The notes under the pieces were generated by a model that saw only the letters and a list, made by a program, of their open reading frames with translations, searched no databases and was not told where the DNA came from. A program made the position numbers and the translations under genes. Positions 47,058 through 58,300 of a stretch of 64,000 nucleotides of DNA are shown in pieces. The stretch lies in assembly GCF_000247695.1 (NCBI RefSeq), contig NW_004624849.1:2141772-2205771 (forward strand). The letters are read 5' to 3'. Each line of letters begins with the position of its first letter. Position 1 is the stretch's first letter. The stretch comes from Heterocephalus glaber. Taxonomy: Eukaryota; Chordata; Mammalia; Rodentia; Bathyergidae.

Positions 47058-47165
47058 TAGTTTTTTTATGTCTGATTTTATAAATTAGAACTGTCTAGTA
47101 TGCTGTTAAATAGTACCAGAGGTAAGGGACTTTCAGTATCTGTGGAGATAGTGAAAAATACATTT

Positions 47166-48625
47166 TAAAAAATTTATAAGTACATGTTTGTAGTATGTAA
47201 TGTTTACATTCCTTCTGGGGAGTTGATACATGTACATAATACTTTTAATCCCTTTTTTCATCCTCTTTCCCTTCCATTCCTTTCCCTTCCTCCCATCTCT
47301 TGGTTCTTTTCCCGCCCTTTGTACATAATTGTAGTACATAATGTGTACTTTCCTTGTACAGAGCTGGTATATGTACGTAACACATCTTGATTCCTTTTTT
47401 CATCTGCTATCCCTTCCCTCCCTCCATCTCTTTTCTTTTTCCTTAAATTCTTTTATTGGTACATTTTAGGTAAACAATCAATTTACATTTATCATTGGAT
47501 GCTTGAACCTGTGCATGATATATCTTGGTTCTTATTTTTTTCCCCATTACCTGTGTGCCCTACACCCCCTCTGCCCTTCCCTATTTACATAGACTTTTTT
47601 TCCATTTTTTTCTTTTCTCATAATTTTTCCTTTCCCTCCTTTCCTTTTCCCTTCCCCTCCCACCACCCTTATTCCTTTGGACCTTTTCTTCCTATTTCAA
47701 ATTATCAGTTATTCATTTTAATCATTTTAATCCTTATTTACACTTTCAGTTTCTCACACTAGAGAAACTATATAGTATTTACACGTCTCCTATTTATTTC
47801 ACTTAAGAGTATGGCCTCAATATGCATCCATTTAGCCATAAATGTCTCTAGTTTCTCATTTTTTATGGCTGAGTAGTACTCCATTTTATAAAAAAACCAC
47901 ATCTTCTTTATCCAGTTTCCAGTTGATGGGCACTTGGGCTGTTTCCAAGCTTTAGCTATTATAAACTGTGCTGCTATAAACATGGGTGCACATATATCGC
48001 TGGTATGATTCTTTTAATTCTTTTGGGAAGATCCCCAGCAGGGGAGTAGCTGGGTCAAATGGGATCTCTAGTCCTAGTTCTTTGAGGGATGGTATCTCTA
48101 TACTGATTTCCACAGTGGTTGCCCCAGTCTGCACTCCCACCAACAATGAGAAGGGTTCCTTTCTCTCCACACCCCCGCCACCATTTGTTATTGGTTGATT
48201 TCTTGATAGCAGCCATTCTTTCTGAGGTGAGGTGGAATCTCAGTGTTGTTTTCATGTGCATCTCTCGAATGACCAGTGATGTTGAACATTTTTTCATATA
48301 TTTATTTGCTGCTTTTACTTCTTTGTCTGAGAAATGTCTGTTCATTTCAGATGCTCATTTTTTGAATTGGGTTTTTGAATTTGTGGGGGGGTCTGATTTT
48401 TTTCAGTTCTTTAAATATTCTAGATAGTGACCTTTGTCTGAGATACAGCTGCTAAAAATTTTTTCCCACATTTTAGGTTGTCTCTTAGCTCTGTTGCTGG
48501 TTTCTCTTGCAGTGCAGAAGCTTTTTAATAAGATGAGATCCCAGTTGTTGATTCTTTGTGCTAGTTCCCATGCTACTGAGGTTTTGTTCATAAAGTCTTT
48601 TCCTATGCCAATGTCTTCAAGAGTT
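47166..48625 (-). mobile_element. Younger truncated L1 with repeated 3'UTR units
   Basis: 47,166-47,600 is 3'UTR containing three related units of about 130-150 bp. 47,700-48,625 is the ORF2 C-terminal region. Translation on the - strand gives ORF2 pieces in three frames: 48,055-48,345 (MKKCSTSLVIREMHMKTTLR), 47,952-48,170 and 47,768-47,983 (IKKMWFFYKMEYYSAIKNEK). At least two frameshifts separate them, so it is dead. Confidence 0.88.
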
Positions 48626-49154
48626 CTACCTAACTTCCCTCCATCTCTTGGTCCCCTTCACCTTTGAGACTGATTGATCGCCCTATTTGGTATTATCTTT
48701 CATTTTGCTCTTTATAGTTTGGGTTTCTCACATAAGAGAAACCATGCAATATTTAAGTTTGTGTGTCTGATTTATTTCCCTTAACATTATGGTCTCAAGG
48801 TGCATCCATTTTCTTACAAAAGATTCAAGTTTTTCTTTGTGGCAGAGTAGTACTCCATTGTGTGTAAATACCACATTTATCTGTTGATAGACACCACAGG
48901 CCAGGCCACTTCCAAGATTTAGCTATTCTGAGTTGGGCTGCTGTGAACATGGTAATGCATATATCACTCTAATAGGGTATCTTTAACTCTTCTGGGATGA
49001 CACCTAAAAGAGGAATACCTGAGTCAAATGGAATTTCTAGTGTCAGTTTTTTGAGGAATCTCCACATGGATTTCTGTAGTGGTTGTACTAGTTTACATTC
49101 TCACCAACAATGTAGAAGCCCCTCATCCCCACACCTGCAGTCTTGGCAGCATGT

Positions 49155-49291
49155 TTTTGGGGGGTTTTTTTTGGCTTTTTTGAGTTAGGGCCTTGCAATG
49201 TAGTTCAAATTGGCCTTGAACTCACTGTGTATCCTAGACTGACCTCAAACTCAGTGCGATCCTCCTGCCTCAGCCTCCCAAGTTGTAGGGG
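49155..49291 (-). mobile_element. B1 SINE with 29-bp duplication
   Basis: gagttagggccttgcaatgt, second unit tatcctagactgacctc, ending cctcccaagttgtagggg. 'ggcagcat' on both sides marks the insertion. Confidence 0.87.
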
Positions 49292-49568
49292 TTCGGCAGC
49301 ATTTGTTATTCAATTTCTTGATGATGGCTAATTTTTTTTGGAGTAAGGTGGAATCTCTGTTGTTTTAAATTTGCATTTCTTTAATGGCCAGCAATGTTGA
49401 GCATTTTTTCATGTATTAATTGGCCATTTGTACTTTCTTTGGAGTCTATTCATTTCACTTGCCCATTGTGTGGATCATTTATTTGGAGGGGGGTCTGATT
49501 TTTTGAGTTCTTTATATATTCTAAATATTAGTTCTCTGTCTGAGGAATGGCTGGCAAATTATTTTTCC

Positions 49569-49683
49569 ATTCTGTAGTTTTTTTTTTTTTTTTTGGTACT
49601 GGGGATCGAACTCGAGTCCTTGCGCTTGTGAGGCAGGCACCAGAACCACTGAGCCAAATCCCCAGCCCAATTCTGTAGTTTTT
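49569..49683 (-). mobile_element. ID SINE with 14-bp target duplication
   Basis: 'attctgtagttttt' at 49,569-49,582 and 49,670-49,683 flanks poly-T and body. Confidence 0.94.
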
Positions 49684-50089
49684 ATTACTGTGTGTCAAGA
49701 GCTCTTCAGGGTATCAGAGACAGAACATTCAATAAAATAGAAATCTGTTTTCTCTCTACATTCCATTGTGGAGTTCTTTAGATAAATACTATAAAATGCT
49801 ATTTGGATTATCTGGAATATTTTAACCTATGTCAAATGTGACTCTGTTAATGGCTTTTTTTGGTTTTGTTTTATTAGTTTTTGTCTGCTCCCTCTTCCTC
49901 CCATGTTTATAACTTGAAAATGGGCTATCATTTTTTTACTGTCTGTATTTATGGTCAACTCATAGATTGAGCTGGTAAATGGTTAACAGGGATTATCTGT
50001 CGATGCTTTGAGAGAATTTGACTATTTTAAGTGTTTTGAACCAGTTACCATTTTTATTTTTATCAGCAGATCCTTCTATTCATTTATTA

Positions 50090-50180
50090 AGTTTTTGAGA
50101 TATGGGGTGTTGTTATGTTTGGTCAGGCTAGTCTCAAAGTCAAGTGGTCCTCCTGCCTCAGCCTTGTGAGTCAGCATTCC
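50090..50180 (-). mobile_element. Old B1 fragment
   Basis: gagatatggggtgttgttat then ggtcctcctgcctcagcctt. Confidence 0.65.
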
Positions 50181-50283
50181 ACATGGTTCTTGTTATATTT
50201 TAAATTTTCTTTTGTGGTTATTGGTTTGTTAAAGTTGTTAACCACTTCCTTCATGAGCTAGTTTTGATGATACATTTTTCTAG

Positions 50284-50393
50284 AAAATTACTTTTTTGGG
50301 GGCCGGGGATTTAGCTCAGTGGTTCCACGCCTTCCTCACAAGTGCAAGGTCCTGAGTTTGATCCTTGGTACCAGAAAAAAAAATTACTTTTTT
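50284..50393 (+). mobile_element. ID SINE (sense) with 14-bp target duplication
   Basis: 'aaaattactttttt' at 50,284-50,297 and 50,380-50,393; body ggccggggatttagctcagt to ggtaccag. Confidence 0.94.
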
Positions 50394-50518
50394 TTGAGAC
50401 AGGGTCTCACTGTGTAGTCCAGGCTGGCCTTGAACTCACTGGCGTGGAATTTGGCAGCAATCCTCCTGCCTCAGCCTCCCAAGTGCTGGGATTACAGGCA
50501 TGAGCAAACACGCCCAGT
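50394..50518 (-). mobile_element. B1 SINE abutting the ID
   Basis: gagacagggtctcactgtgt to caaacacgcccag. It starts where the ID's right target repeat ends, so the two inserted at the same A/T-rich site in opposite directions. Confidence 0.9.
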
Positions 50519-50786
50519 TGAAAATTGTTTTTGCCTAGATTTTCAAATTTATTATGCCATTTATTTACGAATTTCTGCTTAGTAATCTCAAATCTTTCTG
50601 TGGACACTGCTTTACTATTTTTTTATATTCTTTTCATTTCTAATATCTTTTTTCTTCTTGGTTCCAAAGATTTCTGCTTAACTATTTTTAACCCTAACTT
50701 TTGACTGTAAAGTTGTCTTTTTGCTTACAGTTTATATAAGTTGTCCTTTTGTTTACAGTTTATATTTTGTCTTTATTCATTTTTTT

Positions 50787-50929
50787 CTTTGGATTTTTTT
50801 TTTTTTTTTTGAGACAAGGTCTCACTCTAATTCAGGCTGGCCTTGGAACTCACAGTGATTCTCCTACCTCAGCCCTCCAGTGCTGGGATTACAGGCGTGT
50901 GCCATCAGGCCTGGGCTGCTTTGGATTTT
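50787..50929 (-). mobile_element. B1 SINE with 11-bp target duplication
   Basis: 'ctttggatttt' at 50,787-50,797 and 50,919-50,929; poly-T, gagacaaggtctcactctaa to catcaggcctggg. Confidence 0.94.
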
Positions 50930-51409
50930 GAAAAAATCTCTTGTTGAATACATTTACACTGCTTTCAGTCATTTATTTTCAGTCTGTCATACTCTCTTAA
51001 ATATGCATCTAAGTCTATAGTATTTTATCTAAGTGGTTCTTTGGCTGGATTTTGAGTTTGGTGAGTTATGTCTTCATTTCTAGAGAGAAGAGCAAGTTTG
51101 ATTTCTCTTTAGCATAATTTTAAAAGATGTTAAAATTCCAAGTTTAAATTGTCATTTGCTTCCATATTAATTGCTGATATCTAACTTTGATACATTATGG
51201 CCAAAAATTGTTACTTTATGCTGATTTTTGGAATTTTAGCTATATCTTTGTGACCCCTTAGGTGGTCAGTTGTTAAACCTTTTTATGAGTTTTTGAAAAA
51301 AGGTATGTTTTCAGTTTAGATGTAAAGTTCTATATTGTCCAATAAGTCATGTGTTTCAAAAATTAGTTTCATAATACTCATCAAATTTTTACTTAAGCTA
51401 CTTACATAT

Positions 51410-51640
51410 AGTGTAGTATAGTGGATGCAGTTATAGAGCCTTGTCTACTTAGATTGAAGTTACGACTCTCTAACTTGGTGGCTCTGATCTCTGCACCTTA
51501 GCTTCCTATGTAATCTGGGAATTTTAACATTTGCCTTCTGAAACTTTTTTTAGGGTTAGAAGAGATAATGTATATAAATTTCCATATCTTATTTTGATAT
51601 CTGGCAGATAACCATACTCATTTGAGTAATGTCTATCTCT
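51410..51640 (+). mobile_element. MIR
   Basis: gtgtagtatagtggatgcag, gactctctaacttggtggct, gcaccttagcttcctatgta and gggttagaagagataatgta follow MIR order. Confidence 0.78.
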
Positions 51641-51766
51641 AGACTTCAGATTTTCACTTTTTCATAATTGTAACATAGTTAATACTTTTGTACATTGTGT
51701 TCATCCTTTTAAGTTAGGTTCTGAGGTCAGTGAATATCATAATTTGGGTAGCTTTAACTGCCAGAT

Positions 51767-51920
51767 TGCTGTCTGAAAGTTGAGATTTTTTTTTGTTGTT
51801 TAATAGGATCTTTTTTTTGAAAAATTTTTTGGTACCAGGGATCGAACTCAGGACCTCGTGTTTGCGAGGCAGGCTCTGGAACCACTGAGCTAAATCCCCA
51901 GCCCTGCTTTCTGAAAGTTG
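51767..51920 (-). mobile_element. ID SINE with long mixed tail
   Basis: tgctgtctgaaagttg (51,767-51,782) and tgctttctgaaagttg (51,905-51,920) flank a 47-base T/A-rich tail with some G and an ID body. Confidence 0.9.
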
Positions 51921-52573
51921 TATCACTTTTTATCCTGCTTTCATTGATACATGAGTGTGCCAGTTGAACTTCAGACTTGACTGTTATTAGTATAATTTGG
52001 AAAAATGAATTCAGTACTTTAGGTGGATGTTTTTAAACTACTTGGAAGGATAAGCTTTTTAAAAATGTAAGACCACCCCTTGATTTCCAGTTATTTATGA
52101 TTCAAATATGTGGATATGCCATTCAGCCTTCTTCACTTAGGCTGGTGTGGAGAGAAGCCACTGCTCTGTTCTTTTTTGTCATTTTTTCTTTCCTGCTTGG
52201 GCTTCCATCAAAACTAGATACTCTTTTATCCAGGTACCTTCTTTAGCCTCTACTGCAAAAATTGAGTTCTAAAGGGATCAGAAGACTGCATCTAATGTAG
52301 ATGCAGATACACAAAGAACAGGGCACTGAAGCGCATCAAGGGATGTTGTCTTTAAAGCCTTTTCATATCGAGGCATCTATAATTCGTAGTCTCTTGTGGT
52401 AGTCAATGTTTTTTGCTGTCTTACTTTCCTTGACTTAGGCAATTACTCTTGGGGCAGGATTTCACCCCCACCTTGTGGTCTCCATAGTAGCAAATTGAAC
52501 TTTTGTCTGAAATACACATTTTAAATGAAAAATATGATTTGTATTTTACTGGCAAATTTAAACATCTAATTAG

Positions 52574-52724
52574 TGAGCCGGGTATGGTGGGTCACCTCTG
52601 TAATCCCAGCACTCAGGAGGCTGGGGCAGGAGGATTGCTGTGATTTCAAGGCCAGCCTGGGCTAGTGAGTTCAAGGCCAACCTGAACTGCTTGGTGAGAC
52701 CCTATCTCAAAAAAAAAAAAAAAT
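52574..52724 (+). mobile_element. B1 SINE with 29-bp duplication
   Basis: gagccgggtatggtgggtca, two 'ttcaaggccarcctg' units, poly-A tail. A good full-length example. Confidence 0.93.
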
Positions 52725-53045
52725 TGAAATCAGTGGCAGATTAGTATTCAAGTGTAGGTAGAGATATTGAACTTTGCTTAGATTGTTTTTATGGTATAGA
52801 ATTACTCAAGAATTTGTATGTTAATATGCCAGGGATGTCAGGTTTTTTTAGAACTCTTGTTTTCTGATTTTATTTCATATATGAATGGGTTTGAAAAACA
52901 CAGTTTAGATAATGTTTGCTTTGAAATTCATGGCTCTCAATTTTTGATGTACATTAGGAAAATCCTGGCTAATTAAAAAAAAATCCTATGGCTGTACCAC
53001 AGACCAGAATAAAGCATGATCTGGGGTAGTACTCAGGCCTCTAAG

Positions 53046-53205
53046 GTCTTGTTTTTTGAGACAAGCATCGTGGGGGTCGGGGTAGGAGATGGGGGGATGT
53101 CTCCCTATGTTGCCCTCATGGTCTCCAACTCATGAGCTAAAGTGTTCCTCCTGCCTCAGCCTCTTGAGTAGCTGGAACTACAGGAGTGCACTTCCATGTC
53201 CATAT
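53046..53205 (-). mobile_element. B1-type SINE with G-rich insert
   Basis: gttttttgagacaagcatcg, a G-rich insert of about 30 bases, then cctgcctcagcctcttgagt. Confidence 0.7.
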
Positions 53206-53454
53206 AGACCCAGGAATTTATGTTTTAAAAAATCTAGCGACTCCATGGTGTAGTCAGGGTTGTAAATCACTGCTTTAAGATGTTTTTGAGATTGGCACCC
53301 TTTAGAGAAAAGCTTTAGACTTTTCTTTCCAGAATAATAACTGTAATTATCCTTTAAAGTTCAAAGTTAAAAACCCTTGTTCTAGGAGTAGTACATAGTC
53401 TTGACAGGATAGATTTGATTAGAAGTGTTTGTGTTTAAGAAATCATGGATAATA

Positions 53455-53650
53455 GAGTCAGTGGCACATACACCTGTAGTTCCAGCTACTTAGGAGGCTG
53501 AGAGACAGGAGGACTGAGTTGCAGGCTAGCCTGGGCAACATAGCAAGACCCTGTCTCAAAAAAAAATAGAGGGGGGGCCCAAGGGTGTAGCTCAGTGGTA
53601 CAGTGCTTGCATAGCCTCCCTGAAGCACCTGGGTTTGATTTCCTCCACTG
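53455..53650 (+). mobile_element. B1-dID SINE
   Basis: gtagttccagctacttagga, gtctcaaaaaaaaataga linker, agggtgtagctcagtggtac. Confidence 0.83.
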
Positions 53651-53724
53651 CCTTCCTCTTTCCCCAAAGTAACAATGTAATTTACAAAGATGAAGGAATA
53701 GTCTTCATCACTCATAAATATGTT

Positions 53725-53890
53725 ATTCATTTAATAAGTATGTATGTTCTCAGTATTATCTGGGCACTATGGTGGTTACTAGGAATACAGCAGCCAGTAA
53801 GAAATTACTATTTCCATGGGATTTTATCGTAATAAGGAAGACAGATAATGAGTAAATGACCAAAGGCCAGTTAGCAAGTGCTATGAAAAG
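53725..53890 (+). mobile_element. L2/MIR-type ancient repeat
   Basis: gggcactatggtggttacta, ggaatacagcagccagtaag and agacagataatgagtaaatg resemble a common mammalian L2-like 3' consensus. Confidence 0.5.
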
Positions 53891-54158
53891 ATTGTAAGGA
53901 GATTGAAAGTGATTGTTAATGGGAGTTATTTAAAAATGAAGTGGTTTAGGGAAAGCCTCTGAGGAGATAGATGCCTTGTAAACTGTGAGCTGTCTCCAGT
54001 GAGGGAGGGTGACCTTTAAATATTCTGAGGAAGAGCATTCCTGGTGAAGAGAACTATTGCAAATGCCCTGAGGTGAAACCTTTGGATTGAGCTGGGTTTG
54101 TCCGATTGAATTCAGCAGGAGAAGGTGTGGTGAGAGATCAGGTTAGAGAGCCCATGTA

Positions 54159-54296
54159 TGTTTTAAGACACTTTATTTTTTATTTTTATTTTATTTTATT
54201 TTATTTTTTTGTTTGTTTTTTGGTACCGGGGGTCCTTGCGCCTGCGCAGCAGGCAGTGAAACCACTGAGCTAAATCCCTGGCCCTGTTTTAAGACA
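54159..54296 (-). mobile_element. ID SINE with B-box deletion (copy 1)
   Basis: 'tgttttaagaca' at 54,159-54,170 and 54,285-54,296 flanks it. The body reads ggtaccgggggtccttgcgc: 11 bases covering the B box are absent. Confidence 0.93.
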
Positions 54297-54739
54297 TTTT
54301 AATTTGATAGGAACTTGATTATTGATTATTAGTAAATATTTACTTTGTGCTTAAAATCTAGAAATCTTGTGCTCATCTTTTAAGAAATTGCTGGAAAGTT
54401 TGCCCTCAATATGTTGTATTATACAGTACTTGTGTGAAAGGATCTACATCAGATTGAATTTCTCTGTGAGGAGCCATCCATGTCTTGTAATTCTTTGTAT
54501 CCATAATGTTGAATAAAAGATCCTCAGCAGTTTCTCTTCACAGAATAGATACTTTACAGTCAATTTAGACTACTGTTACCAAAGTTGTATTTATGAAAGT
54601 CATTAATGTGTAATAATAAAATATGATGCTTGTTATTTGCAAGTAATTATTCCTAGTCTCCCCAGGTAGGCAATATTATACTTGTTCATAAAGAAGCAAA
54701 GATTCAACAATAGACACAATTAGGATTTGAATGTCGACC

Positions 54740-54824
54740 TTTTTGTTTTGTTTTGTTTTTTGGTACTGGGGGACCTTGCACTTGCAAGGCAGGCAGCAGA
54801 ACCACTGAGCTAAACCCCTGACCC
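54740..54824 (-). mobile_element. ID SINE with B-box deletion (copy 2)
   Basis: The body reads ggtactgggggaccttgcac, with the same 11 bases absent as in the copy 0.5 kb to the left. (TTTTG)n tail. Target repeats are not clear. Confidence 0.88.
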
Positions 54825-55492
54825 AAGACTAATCTTTGGAGGGATAATTTGTTGAGCCAGTGTCACTAATTTTTAGTCAAAACAGTGTAAAAGGTTCTCA
54901 TGCTTATCTTCTTTAAAGTGTTGTGTTACATTAAAGATTTTAATTGTAAAACTGTTTTCTTTGAAATAATACCTGTTTCTGGCTGTTGAGTGTGAAGTGC
55001 TATGGGAAATAGAGATGACTCAAATTGATTCTGTCCACAGGCTAAGGAGAGCCAAGATGGTTACCTAGTTGCTTGTGGTGTGAGATACAAAGCAGTCATT
55101 GTCACAAAAGATAGAAATGATGTGCTGTGGAAGTTTCTTGGAAAAGGGAAGGGGAATTTTTGAGGACAGGTTAAGATTTAGTTCTATTTGTAGATTCGGA
55201 ATGCAGGAAGCAAGAGAGGTTAAAGTGTTTAGAGGGAATTAATAAAGGACATTGTTATACAAGTTGAGCAGAAACTTGGAATTGGGGCAATATAATAAGG
55301 AGCCATGATCATGCAATGCAATTTGGAATGTAGGGTGGGGGGAGGGAGATAACCATAGACCATTAAACCAGTTATGGAGGAAGCTCTTGAGTATCAGGTT
55401 AAGGACTGTTTAGCTCTGTTTTGTAAGGGAATTTTGATCAGAAACCACAGTTTATGATAGAACTTAGGAGGTTGATGTTAGCTAGTTGTATT

Positions 55493-55712
55493 AGCAGGAT
55501 TAGCAAACTGTGCCCTCTAGGCCAAATGCAGCCCAGGAGTGATGTAGATGAAGTTTTTATTGGAACACAGCCATACTCAGTTCACTCAAATATCTATATA
55601 GCAGTTTAATACTTTCGTGGCAGAGTTGAGTATTTGAGACAGAGACTTTATGGTCTGCAAAGCCTAAAATGTTTACCGTCTGGCCCTCTCCAGAAGTTTG
55701 CCATCCTCTTAA
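55493..55712 (+). mobile_element. hAT-type DNA transposon fossil
   Basis: ttagcaaactgtgccctcta, tttttattggaacacagcca, cagagttgagtatttgagac and aagcctaaaatgtttaccgt match a well-known mammalian hAT non-autonomous family whose exact name I cannot fix. Confidence 0.6.
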
Positions 55713-55884
55713 TTAGAAACATAGAGACAGAAATCCTGTTCTTTGTTCTTGCTAGGGTCTAAACCTTTGCCTTTGTGGCACGTGAAATAAAGGCCAGAAC
55801 TGCAATAGGCCTAGTAGAAAAAGGGACAAGAATTTGTAATGAGTTTGGCGACTAATTTGGGAATCTAGGGGCAATCTGATTGTA

Positions 55885-56018
55885 CTGAGATTTGAACTCA
55901 TGCCTTTCCCTTGCTAGGCAAACACTTTTTAAATTTTATTTTTAGATAAGTTGGCCTTCCACCTTGCCATCCTCTGCCTCAGCCTCCTGAAAGGGCATGC
56001 GGTACCAGATCTGGCCCT
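55885..56018 (-). mobile_element. B1-dID SINE, diverged
   Basis: gtactgagatttgaactcat, then a shortened B1 with cctctgcctcagcctcctga. Confidence 0.6.
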
Positions 56019-56243
56019 TTTTTTTTTTTTAAATGTCAGTGATTGAGGATGGTAATTTGTGATAGAATGGAATTTTAATTGTAAGCCATTCTTATGGGGG
56101 CCTCTAAAAAGACGTTATGTTAAATATTGGTTTAGAGCACTGATGTTTGCAAGTAATGAGTTTTTCCTGCTTTTAATGAACAATAAGTTACCCTCCCACC
56201 CATGGTTAGGAGTGATGTTTTTGTTTTTCTTTTTAAATAGTTT

Positions 56244-56305
56244 AACCAGGTATTAGTATACTTGATCTTAGCCAAAAGGCCGAGAAGCGATAACCAGGTA
56301 TTAGT
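56244..56305 (-). pseudogene. U2 snRNA 5'-fragment retrocopy
   Basis: 56,260-56,291 is an exact reverse complement of U2 snRNA nucleotides 1-32 (it begins atcgcttctcggccttttgg on the - strand). It is bounded by perfect 14-bp repeats 'aaccaggtattagt' at 56,244-56,257 and 56,292-56,305, the right one touching U2 nucleotide 1. Two extra bases (at) follow the RNA end, and there is no poly-A. This is a 3'-truncated, tailless retrocopy and cannot make a working U2. Confidence 0.95.
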
Positions 56306-56329
56306 TATATGTGTGACCATACAAAAATG

Positions 56330-56438
56330 TATAATGTTTGATTTTTTTTTCTTTGCAGTACCGGGATTGAACTCAGGACCTTGTGCTTGCCAGGCAGGCA
56401 CAGTGCCACTGAGCTACATCCCTGGCCCTATAATGTTT
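56330..56438 (-). mobile_element. ID SINE with 10-bp target duplication
   Basis: 'tataatgttt' at 56,330-56,339 and 56,429-56,438; body gcagtaccgggattgaactc to acatccctggccc. Only 25 bp from the U2 fragment. Confidence 0.92.
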
Positions 56439-56484
56439 AAATTTTAATATCTAAAATGTGCACAATTCTTCAGTTGTCCTTAAG

Positions 56485-57102
56485 ATTTTTTAATATATTT
56501 TTTTAAGTTTACTGGTACAATTTAGATACACATAATGATCACATTCATCATAGGCAATTTGTACATGTACACGATATATCTTGATTTTGTTTTCCAATTT
56601 CCCTCTCCCTTCAGTCCCTCTTCCCCTCCTTATTTTTTTCCTTTTATCCTTTACTCTTTTTTTTCCTTTTTCCTTCCTTCCTTACTTTTCCCCTCCTCCC
56701 TCCCTAGTTCTTTGCTTTTGAAAAATTTCTTCCTTTTTCACAATATCTGCTATATATTTTGGTCCTTATTTACACTTTCAGTTTCTTACACTAGAGAGAC
56801 AATGTGATATTTACACATTTGTGTCCAATTTATTTCACTTAAGAGTATGGTCTCAAAGTGTATCTATTTACCTCAGAATTCCTCAAGTTTATTCTTCTTT
56901 ATGGCTCAGTAGTAAGTACTCCATTTTACAAAAGAACCACATCTTTTTTATCCATTCATTGTTCGATGGGCATTTGGGTTGTTTCCAAGATTTAGCTATT
57001 ATAAACTATGCCGCTGTAAACATGGGTGTGCATACATCGCTGTGCATACATCTTCCCTATCCTTTGGGAAGATACCCAGAGGGGGAATAGCTGGGTCATT
57101 TA
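56485..57102 (-). mobile_element. Truncated L1 (3'UTR and ORF2 end)
   Basis: 3'UTR (atgatcacattcatcatagg) with a long pyrimidine tract, then ORF2 end (gctgtaaacatgggtgtgca) to about 57,102. Confidence 0.85.
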
Positions 57103-57150
57103 AAAGAATGTTGATTTTTGCCTCTCTGCACCATTCTTTTCTTGTCATTT

Positions 57151-57282
57151 AAGTGGCCTTTAATTTCTTTTCTCTTCTTTTTTTTTTTGTACCAGAGATC
57201 GAACTCAGGACCTTGCGCTCGCTAGGCAGGTGGTGGTGTTGTGCCGCTGATCTAAATCCCTGGCCCAAGTGACCTTTAATTT
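57151..57282 (-). mobile_element. ID SINE with 16-bp target duplication
   Basis: aagtggcctttaattt (57,151-57,166) and aagtgacctttaattt (57,267-57,282). The body carries a small 'tggtgttgtg' insertion. Confidence 0.92.
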
Positions 57283-57439
57283 TTAAAAATACTGCTTTCT
57301 TTGGGGAGAATGATTCTAGGGGAAGGAACAGAATGTTGGAACAATGTCTAAAGTGTGTCTCTTTGGTACTCTGTTACTAATGTCAGAAGCATTAAATAGT
57401 TATAAACACAGAAATTTTCCACTGATAACTACTGTAACT

Positions 57440-57632
57440 TTTTTTTTTGTTTTTGGTACCACTGGGAATTGAACTGTGGTCCTTTGCACTAAACTGCATC
57501 CTCAGCCCATTTTTTATTTTGAGACAGTCTCATTAAGTTGCTGCATAGCCCAGGATGCACTTGAACATTGAATCTTCCTGCCTCAGCTTCCCAGTGTGCT
57601 GAGATTATAGGCCAATGCCACTCTACCCAGCT
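57440..57632 (-). mobile_element. B1-dID SINE
   Basis: ggtaccactgggaattgaac, cactaaactgcatcctcagc, then antisense B1 ending ccactctacccagc. Confidence 0.78.
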
Positions 57633-58217
57633 GCTATGCACTCTTTATACACCAGTCCACTGCAATGCTTTAGGACTTTTCTGTTCCCACCATTCTTGTT
57701 TTACCATTGAGAAAATCAAGGCTCAGAGTATGTAATTCTTTAAGTTATACAGCTACCCAAGGCCAAGGTTATTTCTACCCTAAATTCACATCCTCAACTT
57801 GGAATCTATATTTTGCAAGTACTAGGGTGGTTTTAATGAACATAAAATATTTTGCCATATGATTTGAATATTTTTGATCTTGCACTGCTGTGTATCCTTC
57901 TGTTGCCAACTGTTGCCTCATTTGGAAAATAGCTAAATTTTACCCTAGACTGCTGCTCATGCTGACCCATGTTTTTGCATTTTATAAACATTTGAAATTT
58001 GTTAAGCTGATTAAACAAGGTAATGTAGTTGCATAGTATCTGTCGAAGTTTTTCACCTCTTAATTTAACATAGTTACAATTTTTTAAACCAGCAGTACAA
58101 AACACCTATTCTTCTCTGTTGCATTTTGAGCTTATTCTTTTTTTGTTTGGCTAGATTATGTTTTTTGCATTCATGATCAATGATTTTTCCAGGTTATTCT
58201 GATTTGAAGCAACATTT

Positions 58218-58300
58218 CTTAGTCCATTGGTTCCGCCGCCTGCCTTGCAAGCACAAGGACCCAAGTTCAATACCCGGTACCAAAAACAACCCAAAAAACC
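58218..58300 (+). mobile_element. 5'-truncated ID SINE (sense)
   Basis: Starts within the A-box region: ttggttccgccgcctgcctt, aagttcaatacccggtacc, CA-rich A tail. Confidence 0.83.

Larger units (their letters stand above)
48626..49690 (-). mobile_element. Second truncated L1, head-to-tail with the first
   Basis: A new 3'UTR/ORF2 end starts near 48,626 and repeats the landmarks already passed in the previous L1 (gtctcaaggtgcatccattt, gctgctgtgaacatggtaat). A B1 and an ID interrupt it. Confidence 0.85.
46190..51395 (-). mobile_element. Old L1 ORF2 remnant, split by younger L1s and SINEs
   Basis: Flanking parts 46,190-47,160 (reverse-transcriptase region, e.g. gaattgagattgctttgaat) and 50,180-51,395 (endonuclease-side text, e.g. 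tggctggattttgagtttgg) are in the right order for one L1 on the - strand. Between them lie two younger L1s (47,166-49,690) and unassigned sequence. All reading frames are broken. Confidence 0.6.
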
